From Flavobacteriales bacterium (GTDB lineage Bacteria > Bacteroidota > Bacteroidia > Flavobacteriales > BACL11), in NCBI GenBank assembly GCA_002697505.1, contig NZWA01000039.1, positions 16,490 through 32,922 on the forward strand: a DNA stretch of 16,433 nucleotides, read 5' to 3'. Made by a program: the position numbers and the translations under genes. Below, piece by piece: positions 7,255 through 14,682 of this stretch. Each line of letters begins with the position of its first letter. Positions within the stretch are counted from its first letter, which is position 1. The notes beneath the pieces were generated by a model, which worked only from the letters and a program-made list of their open reading frames with translations, did not search any database and had not been told where the DNA came from.

Positions 7255-7659
7255 TTAGAATCTGTAAGATAAACTAAAGTTTGCAGATCCTTCTCTTTTA
7301 CCGTTAACTTCCTTTACAGGTAGTGTGTAGTTAGGGTCAAAATATAAACCGTTGTATACTTGGAAAGAGAAACCAGCTCCGACATTCATGTTATCTGTAC
7401 CATCTTTTGTAGGCATGTTGAATGCTAACCAAATCTGATCTTTTACTGTATATCTAGCAAAAAAATCATAGTTGTCATCGCCATCACGAGCCATTCCAAT
7501 AGTTAACGCGTCAGTTGCCATATAACCTATACCAGCTTTCGCAGTAATTTGTTCAGCATCTTCTTTGTCACCATCATATGTAGTTACAAGCATAAATTGC
7601 GCTGAAGCAAACATAGTAGTGCAAAATGCTATAAAGGCTGTTAATAAGATTTTTTTCAT
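7255..7659 (-). CDS. Small secreted outer-membrane beta-barrel-like protein
   Basis: A 134-residue protein with a clear signal peptide: MKK, a hydrophobic core, then cleavage after about residue 20 in 'TTMFASA|Q'. The mature part alternates polar and hydrophobic residues in short strands separated by Asp/Gly turns (for example 'GIGYMATDALTIGMARDGDD' near 43-62 and 'YTVKDQIWLAFNMPT' near 70-84). It ends in 'SLSYRF', a C-terminal Phe strand of the kind recognised by the BAM machinery. About 110 mature residues is small even for an eight-strand barrel such as OmpX, so it may be a six- to eight-strand barrel or a fragment-like relative. The exact family and function are not recognised. It is isolated between two strong terminators, so it has its own transcript. 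A 7-of-8 -7 box (TAACTTTA, 7670-7677 on the minus strand) lies 10 bases before the start. Confidence 0.75.
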   Translation of the reverse strand: MKKILLTAFIAFCTTMFASAQFMLVTTYDGDKEDAEQITAKAGIGYMATDALTIGMARDGDDNYDFFARYTVKDQIWLAFNMPTKDGTDNMNVGAGFSFQVYNGLYFDPNYTLPVKEVNGKREGSANFSLSYRF

Positions 7660-7697
7660 TTTGTTAATTTAAAGTTAATACTTTTCTATTTTTATTA

Positions 7698-7724
7698 AAA
7701 AGGGGCTGTAAGCCAGCCCCTTTT
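7698..7724 (-). terminator. Intrinsic terminator after the porin gene
   Basis: A perfect 11-base inverted repeat (7698-7708 and 7714-7724; core GGGGCTG/CAGCCCC) has a 5-base loop. On the minus strand it is followed by a T-rich run. It begins 15 bases after the porin stop. It should insulate the porin from the downstream small barrel gene. Confidence 0.93.
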
Positions 7725-7739
7725 ATAATTTTTATAGAA

Positions 7740-8807
7740 TTAAGGAGTTACTGTTAAAGTTAAGTAAGTGTACTTAGACTCTTCAGCTGTAGCATCACCA
7801 TTATCGTCAGTGATGTACTTAAGTCCTAATGAAGCATTATTTCCTAATGAGTATCCTACGTTAAGCTCCATTGCAGCTCTTTCATAGTTTTCATCAATAG
7901 TGTTTGTAACTCTGTGCATTGTTGCACCAACAGAGATACCACCTGCAGCATATGTAAGACCGTATGTGATGTCTTCATCACCAGCTCCTAAATAACCGAT
8001 AGTTCCAGTCTCATTCCAAGAACCAGCACTCATGTCTGAAGCAAGATCTGCACCGAACTGACCTTCATCACTGTAAGCAGTTTGTCCAACAGATAAATTG
8101 ATATTGTCAGTTGCAGCATATCCTAGGTTGATTGCTCTCATTGTGTTACCAGCATAATCAGTGTTCATTGAGCCACTTACTGAAGCACCCATAACACCAC
8201 CAGCGATGTCAACACCATAAGCAGCATCATCTAATAATGAATTGCTTAAGTATAAAACATTAACATTCCATCCGCTGAATTCACCTCCCATGTTTAACCA
8301 CATGTTAGTTTTTTCTTCAGCAACACCGTCAACTAATGTAGTTGCCGCATCGTTTCTTGAAGCATAACCTAAAGATACGTCAGCCATATCAAGGTCAAAA
8401 CCTAAAGTAACACCATCCCAAGTGTTTCTGTTTGTACTCCAGTCGTTTGTACCAACTAAAGCACCTGATCCGTAGCTAAGAGCTTGACGTCCAACAGTCA
8501 TTGAAGCCATTCCCATTAAATTAGCTGAAGCATATGCTTCGTAAACACTCATTGAAGCTTCACCACCACCTAAAGCTCTTTCGCCTAAGTTGTAGTTAAA
8601 GTCAGAACTAATGTGAATACCCCAGTCTGAACCACCCCAAGTAGCACCTAACGTTGCTCTTTGGTTTGTTAATCTGTAGTCTTCACCTCCAACAGCTTCA
8701 CTCATATCCATTCTCGTTCTAGAATCTACATTCCAGTCCTGAGCAAAAGATACAGTTGTCATTAGTCCTAAAGCAAGGGCTAATACATTTCGTAAATTCT
8801 TTTTCAT
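7740..8807 (-). CDS. Outer-membrane porin-like beta-barrel protein, probably highly expressed
   Basis: A 355-residue protein with a signal peptide (MKKNLRN, hydrophobic core, cleavage near 'VSFA|Q', residue 22). It is followed by repeated amphipathic strands rich in Gly, Ala, Ser, Asp and Asn, with short turns, typical of a general porin. 'RLTNQRATLGATWGG' (45-59) and 'VGRQALSYGSGALVG' with 'NDWSTNRNTWDGVTLGF' (105-137) resemble segments I recall from alginate-export/OprD-like barrels. That points to a 14- to 18-strand diffusion pore, but I cannot assign a substrate. The last residues are 'LTLTVTP', without the usual terminal aromatic residue. The gene is visibly richer in G and C than its neighbours and uses a narrower codon set (GCA, GCT, GGT, AAC), as expected for a very abundant protein. 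It has its own promoter box and a strong terminator. Confidence 0.8.
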   Translation of the reverse strand: MKKNLRNVLALALGLMTTVSFAQDWNVDSRTRMDMSEAVGGEDYRLTNQRATLGATWGGSDWGIHISSDFNYNLGERALGGGEASMSVYEAYASANLMGMASMTVGRQALSYGSGALVGTNDWSTNRNTWDGVTLGFDLDMADVSLGYASRNDAATTLVDGVAEEKTNMWLNMGGEFSGWNVNVLYLSNSLLDDAAYGVDIAGGVMGASVSGSMNTDYAGNTMRAINLGYAATDNINLSVGQTAYSDEGQFGADLASDMSAGSWNETGTIGYLGAGDEDITYGLTYAAGGISVGATMHRVTNTIDENYERAAMELNVGYSLGNNASLGLKYITDDNGDATAEESKYTYLTLTVTP

Positions 8808-8835
8808 ATTAAATTTATTTTTGGTTAATACGCTG

Positions 8836-8843
8836 CAAAGATA
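8836..8843 (-). promoter_or_regulatory. -7 box for the porin gene
   Basis: On the minus strand TATCTTTG matches TAnnTTTG exactly, 28 bases before the ATG at 8807. A TTG lies at 8855-8857, only 11 bases upstream rather than the standard 17-23, so the -33 element is uncertain. Confidence 0.5.
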
Positions 8844-8986
8844 AAATACTTCTTCAATACCGACCTAATAAAAAGTGACCTTTTTTAACATATATGTGTT
8901 TGTATATCTCATAATTACCTGTAAATCATATATTTAAGGCTTGAAAAAATATTATTAAAATCAGTATTTTTTTTAAAAAAAACACT

Positions 8987-9016
8987 AAAAAAACCACTTT
9001 TTAATGAAAAAAGGTG
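8987..9016 (-). terminator. Weak intrinsic terminator after the ABC permease
   Basis: On the minus strand, CAC-TTTTT (with one bulged C) can pair with AAAAA-GTG around a short loop (about 8995-9016), followed by G and seven T (8987-8993). The stem is AT-rich and bulged, so it is a plausible but weak terminator for the grpE operon. Further T and A runs follow. The rest of 8808-9019 holds the porin promoter and otherwise nothing I can name. Confidence 0.35.
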
Positions 9017-9019
9017 ATG

Positions 9020-10282
9020 TTACCCTTTATATCTTAGCCACTTCAATAGTTCTTTATAATTGATTTTTTTTCCATACATTAGTATTCCTGTACGATATAT
9101 TTTGGCAGCTAGTTTGGTACTTAAAATAAATGATCCAACCAAAACCAAGATAGACAACAAAAGCTCCCAATCAGCAACGCCAAATGGGATTCTAACCATC
9201 ATTATAATAGGTGAGGTCAAAGGAATAATACTCATCCAAAAAGCCAGCAAACTATCTGGATTTTCCATAATAGGTTGAATTAAAATAAAAGATAAAATTA
9301 ATGGTATAGTAACTGGAAGAATGAACTGTTGACTATCTGCTTCAGCATCTACAGCAGATCCAACAGCTGCAAATAATGATCCATACATTAAATATCCACC
9401 CAAAAAGTAAAATAAAAATGCAAGCAATATTTCAACTAAATTTATATTGTTCAAATACATCAATCCTTCTAGCATCATGGATTGCATTTCAATTTCTTGA
9501 GAAGATTCTATTTCTGTAATGTTACCAAAATATCCTTGCACAATTAAAAATAATAGTGAAGTTAAACATATCCAAAGTACAAACTGTGTTAAGCCAATTA
9601 AGGATACACCAATAATTTTTCCCATCATTAGCTTAAAAGGTTTAACAGAGGAAATAATCACTTCAACAATTCTATTTGTTTTTTCCTCTATAATACTTCT
9701 CATAACCATAGTTCCATACATAAAAATAAAGATGTAAATTAATAGTCCAGAAATAAATCCAATTGCCATACTCAATTCGGTTTTTGACTTTTGACCTCTT
9801 CCATCTTCAGAAATTATTTGATTGGATACAACTACAGTAGTTTTTGCTTTCTCAAGTAAATTTATATCTATTCCTAATTTAACAAGATTTTCTTGCTCAA
9901 TTTTTTTCTCAATTTGTGATTTGATTTCATTACTTACAGACAGACTAACTTGTTTATTAGATGATAAAATAATTTCATTTTCTTTTTTTTCTAACAATGC
10001 ATAATACAACTCATCTTCAAAATTTAATTTCAAATCTGAAAAAAGACTAGCAGGTGTTACTACAAAGTTGATGTAATCGGTATTTTCTAACTTATTAAAC
10101 AAATCAAAATCTTGTTCGGATACTGCAATTGTTCTCTCAGTTTGAGTTTGGTTTGTTAGATATATTGGTAAAAACATAACAAGTAACATCAGAAATGGTC
10201 CTAAAAATGTCATTACAATAAAAGATTTCTTTCTAATCCTAACAAGATACTCCCTTTTAATTATTAACCAAATTTTATCCAT
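9020..10282 (-). CDS. ABC-2 type transporter permease (NatB-like)
   Basis: A 420-residue inner-membrane permease. Its topology is a basic N-terminus, a first membrane segment (about 21-43), a large extracytoplasmic domain (about 44-170), then about six segments (roughly 171-195, 222-250, 280-305, 318-336, 345-362, 371-393). The cytoplasmic stretch 'EEKTNRIVEVIISSVKPFKL' (199-218) is a recognisable mark of the NatB/ABC2_membrane_3 group. Such proteins form exporters with a NatA-type ATPase; characterised members move sodium ions, drugs or other small compounds, and the substrate here is unknown. The ATG (10282) overlaps the end of the ATPase gene by 8 bases, so the two are translationally coupled and should form one complex. 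It is the last gene of the grpE-dnaJ operon. Confidence 0.9.
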   Translation of the reverse strand: MDKIWLIIKREYLVRIRKKSFIVMTFLGPFLMLLVMFLPIYLTNQTQTERTIAVSEQDFDLFNKLENTDYINFVVTPASLFSDLKLNFEDELYYALLEKKENEIILSSNKQVSLSVSNEIKSQIEKKIEQENLVKLGIDINLLEKAKTTVVVSNQIISEDGRGQKSKTELSMAIGFISGLLIYIFIFMYGTMVMRSIIEEKTNRIVEVIISSVKPFKLMMGKIIGVSLIGLTQFVLWICLTSLLFLIVQGYFGNITEIESSQEIEMQSMMLEGLMYLNNINLVEILLAFLFYFLGGYLMYGSLFAAVGSAVDAEADSQQFILPVTIPLILSFILIQPIMENPDSLLAFWMSIIPLTSPIIMMVRIPFGVADWELLLSILVLVGSFILSTKLAAKIYRTGILMYGKKINYKELLKWLRYKG

Positions 10283-11165
10283 TTTGAACAGCTTTAATAA
10301 AAATACTTTCTACAGTTGGATTTTTTTTCTGAAATGAAACCACTTTATTTTTAGATATAATATCTTGCATAAAATTTTTGAAATTAATATCCTCATTAAT
10401 CGATACGATATGCTTGTTTTTTTGGTGTAATTTAGTTTCGAATGAAAAGCTTGTTTCTAATTTCACATCATCTTCACAAATAATTTCGTACGAATTATCA
10501 TAAAAGCTTGATTTAACTTCATTAATTGGTCCCTCTAGAATTGTTTTAGCGTCATTAATTAACCCGATATGAGTACAGATTTCCTCAACTGATTCCATTC
10601 GATGTGTTGAAAAGATTATCGTTGTACCATTTTTATGAAGCTCTAAAATTTCATGTTTAATTAACGATGCGTTTATTGGATCAAAGCCGCTAAAAGGTTC
10701 ATCAAAGATTAGTAATTTTGGTTCATGAATTATAGCTGTAATAAATTGTATTTTTTGAGCCATTCCTTTACTTAGTTCCTCAACTCTTTTACTGAGAAGG
10801 CTTGTAATATTTAATTTATCAAACCAATAATTCAGTCTATTTTTTGCTTCATTATAAGGCATATCTTTAAGCTGAGCTAAATAAAGGCATTGCTCCTTAA
10901 CATTCATTTTTTTGTAAAGCCCTCTTTCTTCAGGTAGATATCCAATATCTTTGATGTGATTTCGTTGTAATTTTTTGTTATCAAAAATTATTTCTCCACT
11001 GTCTTGAGCGGTAATTTGATTTATTATTCGCATTAAACTTGTTTTACCTGCCCCATTAGGACCAAGTAAACCATATATACTATTTTTTGGCACTGAAATA
11101 TTTGCCTTTTTTAGTGCATAAAAGTCTCCATATTGTTTAACAATATCTTTTGCTTCTAGTAGCAT
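10275..11165 (-). CDS. ABC transporter ATP-binding protein (NatA-like)
   Basis: A 296-residue ATPase subunit of an exporter. The nucleotide-binding domain covers about residues 1-210: Walker A 'GPNGAGKT' (35-42), Q-loop region 'YLPEERGLYKKMNVKEQ' (76-92), signature 'LSKGM' (131-135, in place of LSGGQ, a common variant in this group), Walker B 'LLIFDE' (151-156), D-loop 'SGFDP' (159-163) and H-loop His188 in 'STHRM'. The C-terminal part (about 210-296) fits the DUF4162 extension of NatA-type proteins. All catalytic residues are present. It starts 11 bases after dnaJ and overlaps the permease gene by 8 bases. As far as I recall, grpE-dnaJ-ATPase-permease is a conserved order in Bacteroidota, which hints that the exporter may respond to envelope or folding stress; that link is inference. 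Confidence 0.93.
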   Translation of the reverse strand: MLLEAKDIVKQYGDFYALKKANISVPKNSIYGLLGPNGAGKTSLMRIINQITAQDSGEIIFDNKKLQRNHIKDIGYLPEERGLYKKMNVKEQCLYLAQLKDMPYNEAKNRLNYWFDKLNITSLLSKRVEELSKGMAQKIQFITAIIHEPKLLIFDEPFSGFDPINASLIKHEILELHKNGTTIIFSTHRMESVEEICTHIGLINDAKTILEGPINEVKSSFYDNSYEIICEDDVKLETSFSFETKLHQKNKHIVSINEDINFKNFMQDIISKNKVVSFQKKNPTVESIFIKAVQNG

Positions 11166-11176
11166 AGATTTAATAA

Positions 11177-12280
11177 TCAGTTAAACATTTCTTTTACTTT
11201 ATCAAAAAACGATTTTTCATTTTTTGAAGGATCAGGTATAAAATTGTTTGATTTTTTAGATTTTTCAAAAAAATCTTTTTCTTCTTTAGTTAGTTCTTGT
11301 GGAGTCCAAATATTTATATGTACCAATAGATCACCAACACCATAGCTACTGACAGAAGGAAGTCCTTTATTTTTTAAACGAAGTATTTTACCACTTTGAA
11401 TTCCGGAGTCAAGCTTGATTTTGACCTTACCATTAATGGTTGGAATTTCACATTCTGCCCCAAGTACCGCATCGGCAAAGCTAATGTAATGATCATAATG
11501 AACATTTTGTCCATCTCTTTTCAAAGTCGGGTGTTCTTCTATAGCAATTAATACAATTAAATCTCCATTTACTCCACCACTTGGAGCTGCGTTTCCTTTT
11601 CCGCTAACTTTTAGTTGCATTCCTTCTTCAACACCGGCAGGGATTTTAATACTAACAGTTTCTTCCTTTTTTATCATTCCATTACTATCAGTTCCTGATG
11701 GTTTTTTATCTACAATTTTACCAATACCATTACATGTCGGGCATGTGCTTGAAGTTTGCATCTGTCCAAGTATTGTGTTACTTACTCTAGTTACGCTTCC
11801 AGTCCCATTACACGTTTGGCATGTTTTATATGTTACCCCTTCAGCAACTATTAATCGTCTAACTTTGACTTTTTTGTCAACTCCGTTGGAAACGTCATTT
11901 AAGTTTAAAGAAAGCTTAATTCTAAGATTAGAACCTTTTAGAACTCTTCTACCACCACTACCACCAAAACCTCCAAACCCACCTCCACCAAAGATATCTC
12001 CAAACTGACTAAAAATATCTTCCATGTTCATACCGCCAAATCCTCCAGCACTACCTCCCATACCAGCGTGTCCGAACTGGTCATATCTTTGTCTTTTTTC
12101 AGAATTACTAAGTACTTCATATGCTTCTGCAGCTTCTTTAAATTTAGCTTCGGCTTCTTTATTATTAGGATTTTTATCAGGATGATATTTAATCGCCAGT
12201 TTTCGGTATGCTTTCTTTATTTCTTTAGAGTCAGCACTTTTTCCAACTCCTAAAACTTCATAATAATCTCTTTTTGACAT
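11177..12280 (-). CDS. dnaJ: Chaperone DnaJ with a half zinc finger
   Basis: Hsp40 co-chaperone that delivers clients to DnaK and stimulates its ATPase; cytoplasmic. At 367 residues it is close to the usual length. The J domain (about 4-70) has 'HPD' at 33-35. A Gly/Phe-rich linker follows (about 70-112), then the first beta domain from about 118. The cysteine-rich region has only two CxxCxGxG motifs, Cys154/Cys157 ('CQTCNGTG') and Cys180/Cys183 ('CPTCNGIG'), where classical DnaJ has four. The spacer between them ('VTRVSNTILGQMQT') aligns with the classical motif 2-to-3 spacer, so zinc site II is kept and site I (motifs 1 and 4) is lost. The C-terminal part ('ETVSIKIPAGVEEGMQLKVSG') is normal. 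It lies between grpE (11-base gap) and the ABC ATPase (11-base gap). Confidence 0.97.
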   Translation of the reverse strand: MSKRDYYEVLGVGKSADSKEIKKAYRKLAIKYHPDKNPNNKEAEAKFKEAAEAYEVLSNSEKRQRYDQFGHAGMGGSAGGFGGMNMEDIFSQFGDIFGGGGFGGFGGSGGRRVLKGSNLRIKLSLNLNDVSNGVDKKVKVRRLIVAEGVTYKTCQTCNGTGSVTRVSNTILGQMQTSSTCPTCNGIGKIVDKKPSGTDSNGMIKKEETVSIKIPAGVEEGMQLKVSGKGNAAPSGGVNGDLIVLIAIEEHPTLKRDGQNVHYDHYISFADAVLGAECEIPTINGKVKIKLDSGIQSGKILRLKNKGLPSVSSYGVGDLLVHINIWTPQELTKEEKDFFEKSKKSNNFIPDPSKNEKSFFDKVKEMFN

Positions 12281-12291
12281 ATATATAAATA

Positions 12292-12783
12292 TTAATTTCC
12301 TACTACTACTTTAGCGTATCTTATAATTTTTTCTCCAAGAAAATAGCCCTTTTCAATTACATCAATTATTTTTCCTTTCTGGTTCTTTTTTGGAGCTGGA
12401 ACATTTGCTGTTGCTTCATGAAAATCGGTATCAAGTTCTTTTCCAATTGGACTTTCCATTTCTTTAAGGCCTTTTTTTTCTAGCTCTGCTTTTAATTGTT
12501 TATATATTAGTGTGGGCCCGTCACTATCAGAATAATTATTTGCTTTTATTGATCGTTCGAAGTTATCAAGTATTGGCAGTAACACTAACATTATATCTTT
12601 GTTAGCTGTGCTGTAAAGCTCTAGGCGTTCTTTAGCAGTTCTTTTTCTATAATTTTCAAATTCAGCAAATAACCGAAGATTTTTATCTTTTTCTAATTCA
12701 AGTTCTTTTTTAAAATTATTTTTTTTGCTAGCTTTTATTTTAGAACTTTTATTTTTTGTTGTTTTTTTTGTAGTCATATGCAA
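12292..12783 (-). CDS. grpE: Nucleotide exchange factor GrpE
   Basis: Exchanges ADP for ATP on DnaK, in the cytoplasm. It has 163 residues: a Lys-rich disordered N-terminus (about 1-24), a long helix with 'FAEFENYRKRTAKERLE' (39-55), the four-helix bundle, and the C-terminal beta domain with 'FHEATANV' (121-128) and 'GYFLGEKIIRYAKVVV' (146-161). These are the characteristic GrpE motifs. A second in-frame ATG two codons in (12777) could be the real start, which would remove only MH. It is the first gene of grpE-dnaJ-ABC ATPase-ABC permease. dnaK is not in the window. A TTG-N19-TATAATTG promoter lies just upstream. Confidence 0.97.
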   Translation of the reverse strand: MHMTTKKTTKNKSSKIKASKKNNFKKELELEKDKNLRLFAEFENYRKRTAKERLELYSTANKDIMLVLLPILDNFERSIKANNYSDSDGPTLIYKQLKAELEKKGLKEMESPIGKELDTDFHEATANVPAPKKNQKGKIIDVIEKGYFLGEKIIRYAKVVVGN

Positions 12784-12807
12784 TTTCTTTTAATCAAGTG
12801 ATAATGC

Positions 12808-12837
12808 AATTATATTGCCACGATTTTTTAAAGACAA
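12808..12837 (-). promoter_or_regulatory. Candidate grpE operon promoter
   Basis: On the minus strand, TTG (12835-12837), 19 bases, then TATAATTG (12808-12815), seven of eight positions of TAnnTTTG at standard spacing. The start at 12783 would then have a leader of about 20 bases. A 5-base inverted repeat GCAAT/ATTGC (12806-12810, 12814-12818) overlaps the -7 box. It is not a CIRCE element. Confidence 0.5.
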
Positions 12838-12841
12838 TTTG

Positions 12842-13372
12842 TCAGTTAGCTTCTTTAAACTTAAGTTTTTTTTGAGATTGTAAAAAGTTTATTAATCTAT
12901 TACCTTTTAAATTTTTAGCAATTATTATTCCATTTTTATCTATTAAAATATTTGATGGAATAGATTTTATATAGTAAGTTTTAGCAGCTTCAGATTCCCA
13001 TCCTTTTAAATCGGACACATGATTTTTCCAAATTAGATTATCTTTTTTTATAGCTTCATACCATGCTTTGCTATTTTTGTCAAGTGATATACTGTAAATT
13101 TCAAATCCATTTCCATTTACAAACTCTTTGTTATTATAGTATTTATAAGCCAGTACTTTATTTGGATTTTCTCTTCTACAAGGTTTACACCACGATGCCC
13201 AAAAATCAATAAGTACTAATTTTCCTCGTAAATCAGACAATTTAATTTTTTCTTTATTGATGCCCGTTAATTCAATTTGAGAAACAGGTGACCCAATATC
13301 AAAACTTATGTTTTGTGATAAAAGTTGAACAGAGAAAATAATATTTAAAAAAAAGAAAATTTTTTTTTTCAT
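12842..13372 (-). CDS. TlpA/ResA-like thioredoxin-fold protein, secreted
   Basis: A 176-residue protein with a signal peptide (MKKKIFFFLNIIFSVQLLSQ, about 1-20) that places it in the periplasm or anchored at a membrane. There is no lipobox Cys. The thioredoxin fold carries the redox motif 'WCKPC' (61-65) and the cis-proline loop 'SIPSN' (Pro139). 'LSDLRGKLVLIDFWASW' (45-61) is typical of the TlpA/AhpC-TSA-related group. Such proteins reduce or isomerise disulfides, often for cytochrome c maturation or envelope proteins; the partner here is unknown. It starts only 2 bases after the murA stop, so it is the third gene of DUF4290-murA-tlpA. Downstream, 58 bases separate it from grpE, with no clear hairpin. 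Confidence 0.92.
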   Translation of the reverse strand: MKKKIFFFLNIIFSVQLLSQNISFDIGSPVSQIELTGINKEKIKLSDLRGKLVLIDFWASWCKPCRRENPNKVLAYKYYNNKEFVNGNGFEIYSISLDKNSKAWYEAIKKDNLIWKNHVSDLKGWESEAAKTYYIKSIPSNILIDKNGIIIAKNLKGNRLINFLQSQKKLKFKEAN

Positions 13373-13374
13373 TG

Positions 13375-14682
13375 TTAATTGATTCTTTCAATTTTAGCAC
13401 CAATGCTATTTAATCTCTCATCAATTTTTTCATAACCTCTATCTATTTGTTCGACATTATGAATTGTACTTTCTCCGTCTGCAGCTAATGCAGCAATTAG
13501 AAGTGATACACCGGCTCTGATATCAGGTGAACTCATTGAAGAGGCTTTAAATTTTGCTTGTTGGTCTAATCCAATTACTGTTGCTCTGTGAGGGTCACAT
13601 AAAATAATTTTAGCTCCCATATCAATTAATTTATCAACAAAAAATAATCTTGATTCAAACATTTTTTGATGTATTAAAACAGAACCTTTGGCCTGTGCAG
13701 CAACGACAACAATTATACTAAGTAAATCTGGTGTAAAACCTGGCCATGGTGCATCTGAAATAGTTAAAATCGATCCGTCAATAAAAGACTTTATTGTATA
13801 ATTTTCTTGAGCGGGGATAAAAATATCATCTCCACGAAGTTCAAGTTTAATACCAAGTTTTTCAAATGTATTTGGAATAATTCCAAGATCTTTAAAAGAA
13901 ACATTTTTTATGGTAATTTCTGATTTTGTAATAGCGGCCAGACCAATAAAAGAACCAATTTCAATCATATCTGGTAAAACCCGATGATTACAACCGTTTA
14001 GACTCGAAACGCCTTCAATTTCAAGAAGATTAGACCCAATACCTGAAATTTTAGCTCCCATTGCATTTAACATTTTGCATAATTGTTGTAAATAGGGTTC
14101 GCATGCGGCATTGTATATTGTTGTCTTTCCTTTAGCCATGCTAGCTGCCATAACAATATTAGCAGTTCCAGTAACTGATGCTTCTTCTAATAAGAGATTG
14201 TTTCCTTTTAAATTTTCACCTTCAACTTTATAGAACTCCTCTTTACTGTCATAAATAAATTGTGCTCCTAATTTTTCAAAGCCTGTGAAATGTGTGTCAA
14301 GGCGTCTTCTGCCAATTTTATCTCCACCTGGCTGTGGTATATATCCCTTACCAAATCTTGCTAATAAAGGTCCTACAATCATTATTGAACCTCTAATTTT
14401 ACTACTTTTAATTTTGTATTCTTCAGATGATAGATAATCAACATCTACATTATTTGCTTTGAATCTGAATGTATTTTTTTTAATTTTTTCTACTTCAACG
14501 TTCAAGCTTTTTAGTAAATCTATTAAAACATTTACATCAAGAATGTTAGGTAAGTTTTCAATTATAACATCTTTTTCAGTTAGGAGCACTGCACATAATA
14601 CTTGTAGAGCTTCATTCTTTGCTCCTTGTGGTGTAAGAGTTCCTTTTAATTTTGTTCCTCCTTTAACTTTGAAAACGGTCAT
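13375..14682 (-). CDS. murA: UDP-N-acetylglucosamine 1-carboxyvinyltransferase with Asp at the catalytic Cys position
   Basis: Catalyses the first committed step of peptidoglycan synthesis: it adds enolpyruvyl from PEP to UDP-GlcNAc in the cytoplasm. At 435 residues it is full length for MurA. The substrate-binding Lys22-Asn23 (E. coli numbering coincides) lies in 'QGAKNEAL'. The active-site loop reads 'PGGDKIGRRRLDTH' (118-131) where E. coli has PGGCAIG-R-P-D-H, so Asp121 replaces the Cys115 attacked by fosfomycin. Arg126 (equivalent of Arg120), 'PGFTPDLLS' (catalytic Asp region) and 'DIRAGVSLLIAALAADG' are intact, so the enzyme should be active. Cys-to-Asp at this site is known in other bacteria and gives intrinsic fosfomycin resistance. 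Its ATG overlaps DUF4290 by 4 bases (ATGA), and the TlpA-like gene follows after 2 bases. Confidence 0.97.
   Translation of the reverse strand: MTVFKVKGGTKLKGTLTPQGAKNEALQVLCAVLLTEKDVIIENLPNILDVNVLIDLLKSLNVEVEKIKKNTFRFKANNVDVDYLSSEEYKIKSSKIRGSIMIVGPLLARFGKGYIPQPGGDKIGRRRLDTHFTGFEKLGAQFIYDSKEEFYKVEGENLKGNNLLLEEASVTGTANIVMAASMAKGKTTIYNAACEPYLQQLCKMLNAMGAKISGIGSNLLEIEGVSSLNGCNHRVLPDMIEIGSFIGLAAITKSEITIKNVSFKDLGIIPNTFEKLGIKLELRGDDIFIPAQENYTIKSFIDGSILTISDAPWPGFTPDLLSIIVVVAAQAKGSVLIHQKMFESRLFFVDKLIDMGAKIILCDPHRATVIGLDQQAKFKASSMSSPDIRAGVSLLIAALAADGESTIHNVEQIDRGYEKIDERLNSIGAKIERIN

Noticed and set aside
9060..10004. Three plus-strand open frames inside the ABC permease gene
   Set aside because: They are shadows of a membrane protein gene; none has a family match or a supported start.
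11745..12253. Proline-rich and Phe-rich plus-strand open frames over dnaJ
   Set aside because: The Pro-rich run is the complement of the Gly-rich linker codons of DnaJ; both frames are shadows.
12806..12818. GCAAT-TAT-ATTGC inverted repeat as a heat-shock operator for grpE
   Set aside because: The arms are only five bases and do not resemble CIRCE or another operator I know; it overlaps the -7 box by composition.
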